This document shows positions 36,301 to 44,221 of a stretch of 64,000 nucleotides of DNA, in pieces. The translations under genes were made by a program, and so were the position numbers. The notes below the pieces were generated by a model. That model did not search any database, had not been told where the DNA came from, and saw only the letters and a program-made list of their open reading frames with translations. Origin of the DNA: Solibacillus sp. FSL R5-0449 (GTDB taxonomy: Bacteria > Bacillota > Bacilli > Bacillales_A > Planococcaceae); contig NZ_CP150239.1 of NCBI RefSeq assembly GCF_037975215.1, positions 3,343,501 through 3,407,500 of the forward strand. Reading direction: 5' to 3'. How positions within the stretch are numbered: the first letter of the stretch is position 1; each line of letters opens with the position of its first letter.

Positions 36301-39189
36301 TTCAATTTGTGCCATTTTTATATTAAAAACAAGCCACTTTCTATACCAACCACGACCTGAAACCCTATCTAACTCTGAATCTATTATTTCATTATTTTTT
36401 TGGGCTGCATGTATCCTAATAGCTAATATCCACTTATATATATTTTCGGCTCTTGAAATATGACCATTCAAAAATAAATCTATTTCTGATGGGTTTTCTA
36501 CCTTTACACCTTCTAGAATAGAGATGTCTCCAAACTGTAAGAATAAATCTGTTAGTTTTTCTCTATTCCATTCGGAAGGTAAACTTAGAAGCATTTCTTT
36601 TGCCTTAACTCTATCTACTGAAATAAAATATTTTACCAACTCAAATCTAAGTGTATTTTTTAATTCCTCATTCAATTCCATATTAACTAATTCACTAATA
36701 AAATCCGCTAAGTCTAAATCTAATAATATACCTATAATTCCCTTAACATACGAACCATTAAATTCTTCATTCAAATTTTTAAACCAATCAATTAATATTG
36801 GTCTTTTTTCATTCCAAGATTCTAGCTTTAAAACCCCTCTAAAATATGCTAAAGCTGCCTCTAGATTCTCTTGCTTATCAAGCTCCCTATAAGCTTCACA
36901 GTATTCTGCCCATGGAGCTACTTCTCCTTGCTTATCAATTAAATCGCATAGGATAAGTCCGGAATTAATATCTAAAGTAATACGACCATCAAGTATCAAT
37001 CTCTGCGCTAATAAATCAAATCCATAAAGCAATCCAAATGTTTTTGCATATAAACGAATGTCCATTAATTTTTCTTCATATGCTACGTATAAAGATTTTT
37101 TTAATTCATTTATCCTAATCTGCAATCCAAAATCATTCAATTCTTTTGCAGCGTTAGATGCTAGTATTAAATTTCTTTCTATAGCTTTTCTAGGATGACA
37201 ATAAGATATACTATTAATTATAAATTCGTTATTTACTATACTTTTAATTTCATCTAGTAATTCGCCTTTTCTAAGCATACTTAATAAAAACTCATAGGCT
37301 TTAGAATCTAAAAAGAAATCTTTAGTTCTTAACCAATCTATAATGGGTTGAACTAAACTTTTAATTGATCCACCATCATGCTCTAATCTTTCTATAATAA
37401 ACCTTCTAAAACTTTCATGATAAATTCGAATTCCACCTTGTGCAGATACATTAACGAGTATAGGAGATAATAATTCTAATGCTGGAGATACCAATCTACC
37501 ATATGGTCCTAAAATCTCTTTTATTTCTAATTCAGTTAAACCAAAATCTACTGAAGATAAAATTTCTCCAACCAAATTAGCCCCAGAGTCTGTTGTTGAT
37601 TGAAGTAAATATTCGTAATAATTCCTAATATCCCCATCTATTAAAGGTATATTACTTATAAATTCTTCCATATTAATTACTTTTTTATCAACATCTATTA
37701 ATAAACGCTTTATCAAAAAAGTAACGTATAATGGATTTCCTTCAGTTTTTTTCTTAATCTCTTCATAAAAATCAATATCGGAACCTACTAACGATGTAAC
37801 CTTATCGTGTAATTGATAATTATTAAATAATTGTTTTATCTCTTCATTTCCCCAATTAGACATTTCATAATAACGAGTATTATCTAACCTCGATAAAGGT
37901 TCTAGATGCTTACCAGGTTGTGTTCCTAGTATAATATGAACGTTATCAGGGATCTTTAACATCATTAATTTATCAACTATATCTATTTCATCTCTTGATA
38001 AATCTGTTGTAGTATTGAATACTCTAGAAATATGATCTAATCCATCTACGATAATATAGACTTTTTCATTATCGACTGATGCTTGTTCTAAAATATTATT
38101 TAATTCGTCCTCATCAGCACTAAATAATGTTTTCTTTGAATATCTCTTTCCATCTTCTGAATTCATCAAATCTGCTATTAGATTTCCGAACATGACATTA
38201 GTTGTAATACGTCTTTGTACATCTTGATCCCCCGGTTCTAAATAGCAATAATGTCTAGCAACTAAGTAATCCGTTTTTAGATTTTCGTACAACATCGATA
38301 ATAACCATGATTTCCCTGAACCTGGTGTTCCAATTAAAACTGTAAATGCTTTATCTATAGATAACTTAAAGTCATCGAGAATGCTTTCTCTGTTTACGTA
38401 TCTTTTTAAATCTACAATATTTTTCTGAGATACTTTTCCAAAATCCGTTCTTATACCTAACTGGCTAACAATTTCTTTGGGAGTAATAGTTCTACTTTCT
38501 GCTCTACAAATATTGGCTAACCTAATAAGCGTTGCTGCCACATCTATTGCGTTTCTATCTTCATTGGGGTACTTACCAATCCCAATATTATCTTCTAATA
38601 TATTAATAAGATATCTTTCTAATATACCCGGAGATGTTAAATCCAAAGATGCCTTTGGCCAATTCAATTCAATAATAAGAAAATCAAATAGCTCTTGAAT
38701 ATCTCGTCTGTCTATATTTAACTTCGCTATTTCATCCCAAATAGGCTCACTGCCCTCTGGCCACAACTTATCTATTTGTAGTTTGTAGCAGTTAGTAGTC
38801 AATACTTCTAAACTTGGTTCACATTCAATTTTCTTTAGAACTGATAATATTTCATCTTCTACTGGATCATCCCATGCTAAACATAACCTGTATTCTTTCT
38901 CACCGTCTTTTTTAAATTCTAAATGACTCTTAATAATTTCTACTATACTGATTGTGCCTTTTTCATCTTTTATATCTTTAAGTTCTAATATTCGATTTTG
39001 ACTATACTTAAATTGTCTTCTAATCGTTTTCCCCCTTATAAAAATCGTTAAATCATCAAGAGAATCCCCTTTAAATAATTTTTTGTCTACCATAATACTT
39101 TCATAGTTATGCGTTATTGATTGTGCAAAATAACAAGCTGTTACCAAATCTTGATAAATATATCCTCTATGAGCTGCATTTAAAGCCAT
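33340..39189 (-). CDS. Giant STAND NTPase, Avs-like putative anti-phage effector (transposon cargo)
   Basis: 1949 aa. N-terminal about 240 residues resemble PD-(D/E)xK nuclease domains of Cap4/DUF4297 type: AHRGYIYQDLVTACYFAQ, then SLDDLTIFI (Asp45/46) and RRQFKYSQ (Gln59, Lys61), the D...QxK core. Next a STAND P-loop NTPase: Walker A IGTPGSGKS (Lys293), Walker B VYIIVDGLDH (Asp382). Beyond about residue 650 only helical, TPR-like repeats follow, about 1300 residues. This nuclease-STAND-repeat plan is that of AVAST (Avs) proteins, which bind phage terminase or portal through the repeats and then degrade DNA. Assignment is by architecture; the target is unknown. ATG 39,189 has AGTGGTG upstream and lies 25 nt past the tnsE stop. 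Confidence 0.8.
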   Translation of the reverse strand: MALNAAHRGYIYQDLVTACYFAQSITHNYESIMVDKKLFKGDSLDDLTIFIRGKTIRRQFKYSQNRILELKDIKDEKGTISIVEIIKSHLEFKKDGEKEYRLCLAWDDPVEDEILSVLKKIECEPSLEVLTTNCYKLQIDKLWPEGSEPIWDEIAKLNIDRRDIQELFDFLIIELNWPKASLDLTSPGILERYLINILEDNIGIGKYPNEDRNAIDVAATLIRLANICRAESRTITPKEIVSQLGIRTDFGKVSQKNIVDLKRYVNRESILDDFKLSIDKAFTVLIGTPGSGKSWLLSMLYENLKTDYLVARHYCYLEPGDQDVQRRITTNVMFGNLIADLMNSEDGKRYSKKTLFSADEDELNNILEQASVDNEKVYIIVDGLDHISRVFNTTTDLSRDEIDIVDKLMMLKIPDNVHIILGTQPGKHLEPLSRLDNTRYYEMSNWGNEEIKQLFNNYQLHDKVTSLVGSDIDFYEEIKKKTEGNPLYVTFLIKRLLIDVDKKVINMEEFISNIPLIDGDIRNYYEYLLQSTTDSGANLVGEILSSVDFGLTELEIKEILGPYGRLVSPALELLSPILVNVSAQGGIRIYHESFRRFIIERLEHDGGSIKSLVQPIIDWLRTKDFFLDSKAYEFLLSMLRKGELLDEIKSIVNNEFIINSISYCHPRKAIERNLILASNAAKELNDFGLQIRINELKKSLYVAYEEKLMDIRLYAKTFGLLYGFDLLAQRLILDGRITLDINSGLILCDLIDKQGEVAPWAEYCEAYRELDKQENLEAALAYFRGVLKLESWNEKRPILIDWFKNLNEEFNGSYVKGIIGILLDLDLADFISELVNMELNEELKNTLRFELVKYFISVDRVKAKEMLLSLPSEWNREKLTDLFLQFGDISILEGVKVENPSEIDLFLNGHISRAENIYKWILAIRIHAAQKNNEIIDSELDRVSGRGWYRKWLVFNIKMAQIEFYDFKSDLERENEVLKSFKSLLNIIGPFEGKPRACDLYSIEPYIYDSFSKSVKYVCSVSRWEELLLILESISKKTTTYLMGSAGGPLISSKLIELLYSLTNVDVAKPAIVDAIERLTHKASRSGEYFEIQAEHEMYYSIIMNEVGNKEAAFSSWNRVCRYLSSYGFHKDITIYELLYSTEYFIGIDDEWIKHGLFKLLPLLNNILNHTDQKEVRYVHNDWFKYLLRLDFNLATRILSQSLKSNWGKINWKLEEALEEVMIKSYGVIPADAYIISVFSTSVPLSHELVKNLIEAIKLIKETNIEKANSLYSLVKARIYENNFEDKTLNLLNEFEGKGSFVDTREVKGEEDLIKKGTNEMVEYYLSEASFMELILYIKRLNYDELCTEKFINSLGYKMVDYSNHGKHEEINKVIELLAKKLRLYNKELCYIFNNLIEGLERHNITEPAVYLSILQFTRVYENGWSYFGGKEIIPKIESYYSEYPEYVESILQNELVLNTYSEIPSFGVTSNLINLFVKLNIDLAKELWAEAFEVIALRLKTERKFSGPFIDCEDIGVRTNSLESIIELVLSRFTHPELKRRTWALWGMQYNYFNYEDEFLNALNEFVKTDIYESTFEVILCLLLEKEIPEKILSSEWIQFLLTSDYFSIKQLAHFALGINPENEDNKLANELLVETYYDKSILSLDRNQAAINIEKYLPNLVEKTCNTFKSIFDSNEAYLEEMRSMYNAFRSTRERILPKVHYWGIENEIYKQVLNREVSNFGNVHPLVLTYMISDLKIPISMNYSKVRYPENTNKVLEKYSPQKSNLDGFEGWIKIASIQNEVILEEGYSANMISQNKFYSGLVSTDFAEISYIKSPFKKEEDLDWWYIDESSDINSSGQSLLHLVRYKKIYNDFGEYHLLKLDDSIIKELNLTAADFPSKLDLLDHNNEVAVAYRSWDYDLIGTDLSEETFRLSGCELVMRPDIFDKLYKKLKGEVYQVVRVYDSH

Positions 39190-39214
39190 ATAATTCACCA
39201 CTATTCAAAGTAAT

Positions 39215-40777
39215 TTATTGAAATGCCTTTTCTAAACGTATTTTCCACTCAAAATAATTTTGGTCGATATGTTTTAATCTTTTAAAATCATATTTGAAAA
39301 GTTCTTCTGTCTTCCAATTCCCGCTATTGAATACAAGACTTTTAATAATTGTTAATATGCTTAATTCAATATTAGATTTATCCATAGATGTAAGTATTAA
39401 TGTTGACAGGTTCCTTTTATCGGGAGTCGCTATTTCAAGTATGTAATATTCCTTATTACTCAGTTTGCACTTTACATGTACTAAACAACAAATTCTTCTT
39501 GTTCCATCCGGTAATAACGAAAATTTCCTTCCTAACGGTAAATTAATAAAATTCAAAGCAACTTGATATTTATGAGTATATGTAGACAACAATTGAATCA
39601 TCTTTATAAACTTCTCTAGACCTTGCCCTCTAGTATTTCTAGTTACTTCCACCGAATTAAATTCAATCGGTTGAATCGTCCCTCCTAAGACTGAATCATC
39701 CAAACCTACTATTTGGTGTTGCTCCTTTTGAATACCACCACCTTGACCTTTATTTGAAATATAAATATCACCTTGATTTACATGTTGAGTATCGCCAAAT
39801 ACCTTATGTATAGTCGCAGGATTACCAAAATCAAATTGTGTACCTAATATATTTTCTACTGGCTGATTAGTATCTTGCCTTGAACGTTCATTTGAATCAT
39901 CATTTAAAATACTTTCAAATCCATCTTTTGATTGTGAATTTCGATATTTTCGATCAGCTGGTGCATAAATTCTTTTCTTAAATGCCTTATGTATAATTTC
40001 TATATCATTAAAGTACGTTCCTTCTAAATCAGAACCTAACCACTGTAAAATCAAAAACTTGTTACCATTTTGTAATCCTCGGAAACGAATTTGAGTGTTA
40101 CTGCTACTAGGGAGCTGCACTTCTAATCTCATATACCTTCCATTTTTTTCCTTAGTTTTGATTAATGTATAAATAGATTCAAAGGAAGTTTTAATCTCGG
40201 GACTAAAGTATAACCAGACAAAATACCGTAAAAAATTGTCATCTTTTACAACCGCATTAGGAATCTCATATGCAAGTTCTAAATAAGCTTTGTAATTATT
40301 TATATATGATTTTTTAACCAAAAGCTCTAATCCATTAGGTTGTATCATTGAGTTTGTAATAGTTTTATTAATTGCAAATACCGCGCGAATAAATTCAAAT
40401 TGTGGAAGGAAATATGTATTACCTTCCACCGTATATTCAAAAACATTTTGAAACATCAACTCAGGCATCTTATGCAAGTAATAACCAAACGCCTTACAAG
40501 CATCTAAAGAGCTTACAACTTTATATAGATTCAACTGAGGTATGTTTACGTCATAAACAATACCCGTAGTATTAGTATCCATAAGCTGACCATCTTTATA
40601 AAATGCACCTACCCGTAACAAAGGTAATGCAGCAATTGGAAAATCTAGCATTTTAATTTGATTATCTACTTCAAAAGCAGCCCTAATTCTCCACTGTTTA
40701 TCTTTAATTTCAACATTACCAACCCATTTCAAAACTACTTCTTTATCCTTACCAAAAGTCCATGGTCTTAATTTCAT
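39215..40777 (-). CDS. tnsE: TnsE-like target selector
   Basis: 520 aa (Tn7 TnsE 538). Segments align by eye with Tn7 TnsE: YFLPQFEFIRAVFAINKTI (TnsE YHIPQLELARSLFLINSYF), FLRYFVWLYFSPEIKTSFESI (VQLLVWLFSDQDVMDSYESI) and the middle VLGGTIQP (HLGGVLAA). TnsE directs insertion to lagging-strand intermediates by contacting the beta clamp and recessed 3' ends, favouring plasmids and conjugating DNA. ATG overlaps tnsD by 29 nt, with AAGGGG 9 nt upstream. The cargo gene follows within 30 nt. Confidence 0.85.
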   Translation of the reverse strand: MKLRPWTFGKDKEVVLKWVGNVEIKDKQWRIRAAFEVDNQIKMLDFPIAALPLLRVGAFYKDGQLMDTNTTGIVYDVNIPQLNLYKVVSSLDACKAFGYYLHKMPELMFQNVFEYTVEGNTYFLPQFEFIRAVFAINKTITNSMIQPNGLELLVKKSYINNYKAYLELAYEIPNAVVKDDNFLRYFVWLYFSPEIKTSFESIYTLIKTKEKNGRYMRLEVQLPSSSNTQIRFRGLQNGNKFLILQWLGSDLEGTYFNDIEIIHKAFKKRIYAPADRKYRNSQSKDGFESILNDDSNERSRQDTNQPVENILGTQFDFGNPATIHKVFGDTQHVNQGDIYISNKGQGGGIQKEQHQIVGLDDSVLGGTIQPIEFNSVEVTRNTRGQGLEKFIKMIQLLSTYTHKYQVALNFINLPLGRKFSLLPDGTRRICCLVHVKCKLSNKEYYILEIATPDKRNLSTLILTSMDKSNIELSILTIIKSLVFNSGNWKTEELFKYDFKRLKHIDQNYFEWKIRLEKAFQ

Positions 40778-42641
40778 TTTGCATTTCCCCTTGCTGATAA
40801 AGTTTTATTTCATTTTCTAAAGCTATTTCTACAACATTGCTTAGTTTATTCCTTAATCCTGCTATGCGTCTAACTTTCCAAGTTACTATATTGTTTTCAT
40901 CTTCCATGTAAAGCTTTCTACATGCCCATTTAATACGACGAATTTGAAATTGCTCGCGTGTTTCTATATGTTTATTGAGATAAACTTTTGTTTGCGGGAG
41001 CTTATCTAATAGCTTTTCAAGCAATGATAATTGCCCGATTTTCTTTGCTACTCTACTTTTATTGACGTATACAGGCTTTTCGATGGCGTACAATTTTTGA
41101 ATTGCTTTCTTCACCAAATGAAGAGTATCTAAATCTCGCTTCTCCCAATCAACTCGTTTATTAACTGCCACTTTCATGGTCGTTCTAGGAGGATTTTCTG
41201 TTAACCAACTACGGTTATTACGATAATGCCAAGCATATAAAGCTGAATTGATTTCTCTTAATTGCGTAACGGTATAATCAGAATATATTTCTATTAACTT
41301 GAGCCACTCTGCTTCTTTTTGAATACGTAAATCCATAAGAAGCTCTTTATTATTTAGAGATTTATCTTTTGAGTTAGATATATATTTTTTCACCGTTGCA
41401 TAATCACATTCTAAAACTTGCGCAATACTATACAGACTTAATCCTCTTGTTGCTAATTGGATTAATTTAGCCTGCCATACAGGACCAAAATTCTTTATTC
41501 TACCTACTTTCAGGGCATCTAACTTGTCCATATCTGGTCCGCGCCTTGAATAAACAAATCCACAGTCACAGCTAAACGTACCAACAGGCTTTCTAGTATC
41601 CGTACAAGTTGTTATAGTAACGTTTGATACAATACGTTGTTTATAATGATCCGCCGCTGGATTTAAACAATAATAGGGTGCCTGTCCAAACGGCTCATAT
41701 TTCTTACCTATAAACTTTTCTAAATCTTTAAAAGAAACGTTTAAAAACTGTAGTAACAATAGATGCTGCACTGGATGAAATGCCTTACGGTGTTTTCTAA
41801 CAATGCTTCTTAGCCATGACGTATCGGAATGTTCATCGAAATTGCAATCCATTAATGTTAAAAATTCTTCTCCATAGTAGTGTTTGAACTGCTGCGTAAA
41901 ATATTGCTGATGCACTTTTCCGAAATGATTAGCATAGTCATTTACTTGCATTAAATATTTATAGATTTGTGTGAAGTCTTGTATTTGTGTGTTTTCTACA
42001 TAGTGGATTAAATTAATACTTTCATTGGAAAGCTTTTTCAATTGTTGCTCAATCTTTGGTGAAAATACAGTAAGTAAATGTGGTGATGATAACGTTGCTT
42101 TTTCAGCTGAAACAAATTCATGTTTATGTGGGTTGCGAAATTCAATAGTTGAATCGTGAAGTAATTCTTGATGTAAGTGGCAATAAAACACTTTCGGCAA
42201 TTGCTGACTCATGTGCCAATAAGCTTCTCCGTATTGTTCTCTATCTTGCTGTACACAACTAGGACAAAACCGAAGATATTGCCAATTTTTGATTGTGGAA
42301 GCAGCGATGCCTAGAAACATATGAATAGCTCCAGGCTTTCCGCCGTTATTAATATGGTTTCTTGCACGACATTTCATTATATCTGATTGAAAAGCTGTGT
42401 AGTAATTATACAGTGTATGATTTCTCACCAATTCATTGATATTAGGTGGATTAAAATGTGCGATGTTTCTATAAAAACTCTCTAAATTATTAGGGAAATC
42501 TACTACGGCTACTGAACTCATATTTCCGAACAATTCTTTCATTGTTCGCTTTGAGCTTGTGTTGCCGGAGTGATCATGATAGCGTGCAAACCAGCTATAC
42601 AACAATTCGTCCGGATAAAGATTAGGAAAATAACTAAGCAT
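40749..42641 (-). CDS. tnsD: TnsD/TniQ site-specific target selector
   Basis: 630 aa. N-terminal TniQ domain (YFPNLYPDELLYSWFARYHDHSG) with a zinc ribbon (LRFCPSCVQQD, CHLHQELL), and a long C-terminal half containing a second Cys cluster (CDCGFVYSRRG) and HTH segments (RGLSLYSIAQVLECDYATVKKYI). TnsD proteins recognise the 3' end of glmS and recruit TnsC, which explains the location of this element. AGGAGG lies 7 nt before the ATG; 11 nt separate it from tnsC. Confidence 0.93.
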   Translation of the reverse strand: MLSYFPNLYPDELLYSWFARYHDHSGNTSSKRTMKELFGNMSSVAVVDFPNNLESFYRNIAHFNPPNINELVRNHTLYNYYTAFQSDIMKCRARNHINNGGKPGAIHMFLGIAASTIKNWQYLRFCPSCVQQDREQYGEAYWHMSQQLPKVFYCHLHQELLHDSTIEFRNPHKHEFVSAEKATLSSPHLLTVFSPKIEQQLKKLSNESINLIHYVENTQIQDFTQIYKYLMQVNDYANHFGKVHQQYFTQQFKHYYGEEFLTLMDCNFDEHSDTSWLRSIVRKHRKAFHPVQHLLLLQFLNVSFKDLEKFIGKKYEPFGQAPYYCLNPAADHYKQRIVSNVTITTCTDTRKPVGTFSCDCGFVYSRRGPDMDKLDALKVGRIKNFGPVWQAKLIQLATRGLSLYSIAQVLECDYATVKKYISNSKDKSLNNKELLMDLRIQKEAEWLKLIEIYSDYTVTQLREINSALYAWHYRNNRSWLTENPPRTTMKVAVNKRVDWEKRDLDTLHLVKKAIQKLYAIEKPVYVNKSRVAKKIGQLSLLEKLLDKLPQTKVYLNKHIETREQFQIRRIKWACRKLYMEDENNIVTWKVRRIAGLRNKLSNVVEIALENEIKLYQQGEMQNEIKTMDFW

Positions 42642-42652
42642 GGCTTTTCCTC

Positions 42653-44221
42653 CTACATTGCATATTCATCCAAAGGCGATTTGATATATCCTGCTTCTTT
42701 CAATAATTCATAATTCGATTGTTTATTTTTCTTTGCTTGTTCTACTATTTTTACTAATGTGCCTGTACGTTCTTTAGTTACTTTTTGCTTCGGCTTGCTC
42801 AATTGTTCCGCTATATTAATTGCTGATTTCATTAGTGACGGTAAATCTTTATTATCTGTTTCATTCAATGCCTTAGTAGTAGCTTTTTGCGCTATCTCTA
42901 CATCGATTCCTAATGCTATTAAAGAACTCATAATAGTTTCTATATGCGTAAGCCGCTTGTCTTGACGCTTTTGAGCTTGCAGTTCCTTTTTCTTTTGAAT
43001 AGTTGCTCTTAAATCAATTTTCGACTCTCGCATAACTAAATATTCTTCAATATCCATTGGCATAATATCGGCATATTTCTCTAGTTCAGATGTTCGTCCA
43101 TCCTTTAGTGCTTTCAACATTGGCTGTACTAGCTTTAAATCGTCCTTTGCTACTTGCTTAATTGCTGCCGGAGTAATCATCTCCGCACCTGTTTCAATAG
43201 CTCTACCTTGTGCTAATGCAAACAATTTTACAGCTATATCTACAATGCCTTGGCTCTCTTCGTAAAAGGTTTGATTTAGCTCTTCAGTTAAGCTTGTACG
43301 TTTTTGAATCCATTGGTATTCCCATAGACTCTCAATAAGTAAATCCCAATCATCATCTTTCTTCATTTGCTGCCAAACCATATCGCCTTGGCCACTACCT
43401 CTACGTGCTTGTCGAAAATCCTGCTGCAACACCGCTTTTGCTCGCATCGTTCCAATTAATATTACAGGTACACCAATTTCATTAATCAACGTCACAAAGA
43501 AATTCATCATTTTCTCTGAATTATTATCTCGTGTCGCTAATAAATGTTGGATTTCATCAATAATGATTGCACCAATGCAATGTAAGCGAGCAATTTTCCC
43601 CATTTGCGTAACCATGGAGCTGATTGAGTTTCTTCGATTGCCAAACTTCTCATAATAATTTGTACCAAGTAGCGCGTCCATCTTTAAAAAGAAATCTAAG
43701 CATAAAGACTTTAATGATCCGTCATGCGGGCAATTTAATTTTAACCACACGACTTGCATTAAATTTAATGGATGTTCATGCAATATCACTTGCGGATAAA
43801 GCGATAATACCCGTTCAATCGCCGTTGTTTTACCGATACCCGAAAATCCCATTAACGTCATACTAGATGCTGTGGAACGGATATCTTGAGATCCGTTTAA
43901 TGCACGATTATAATCTGGTAGCCTAGGATTCCTACTAACATAACCATGGCGTAACAATCTAGAAAATCGTTGTTCCAAATCCAAATGCTGCATAACTGGC
44001 TGAAAAAATTTATTAATGCGAGGAATCGCATGATAGCGTATATGTGTTGGTAAATTAGCTTCCTGTACATCGTAAGGCGGATAGTAGCTTAATTTTTCGT
44101 ACGCTTCTTCGGGTGAAAGAATTGGTGGTAATGCTTCAATTAAAGGATTACCTTTGAAATCAATAATTTCTTGCTCATTGTATATAGCTGGCATAATTCC
44201 TTGAAGATTTGGCTCATTCAT
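42653..44221 (-). CDS. tnsC: TnsC transposition regulator ATPase
   Basis: 522 aa AAA+ ATPase: Walker A LMGFSGIGKTTAIE (about 122-135), Walker B GAIIIDEIQHLL, sensor-1 region VPVILIGTMRA. TnsC bridges target selector and transposase and sets target immunity. ATG 44,221 has AAAGGG about 9 nt upstream and overlaps the tnsB stop by 8 nt, so translation is coupled. The C-terminal 150 residues are basic and helical and may contact TnsA. Confidence 0.93.
   Translation of the reverse strand: MNEPNLQGIMPAIYNEQEIIDFKGNPLIEALPPILSPEEAYEKLSYYPPYDVQEANLPTHIRYHAIPRINKFFQPVMQHLDLEQRFSRLLRHGYVSRNPRLPDYNRALNGSQDIRSTASSMTLMGFSGIGKTTAIERVLSLYPQVILHEHPLNLMQVVWLKLNCPHDGSLKSLCLDFFLKMDALLGTNYYEKFGNRRNSISSMVTQMGKIARLHCIGAIIIDEIQHLLATRDNNSEKMMNFFVTLINEIGVPVILIGTMRAKAVLQQDFRQARRGSGQGDMVWQQMKKDDDWDLLIESLWEYQWIQKRTSLTEELNQTFYEESQGIVDIAVKLFALAQGRAIETGAEMITPAAIKQVAKDDLKLVQPMLKALKDGRTSELEKYADIMPMDIEEYLVMRESKIDLRATIQKKKELQAQKRQDKRLTHIETIMSSLIALGIDVEIAQKATTKALNETDNKDLPSLMKSAINIAEQLSKPKQKVTKERTGTLVKIVEQAKKNKQSNYELLKEAGYIKSPLDEYAM

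Noticed and set aside
34586..38698. Plus-strand frames opposite the giant NTPase gene
   Set aside because: Antisense shadows without ribosome sites or recognisable domains.
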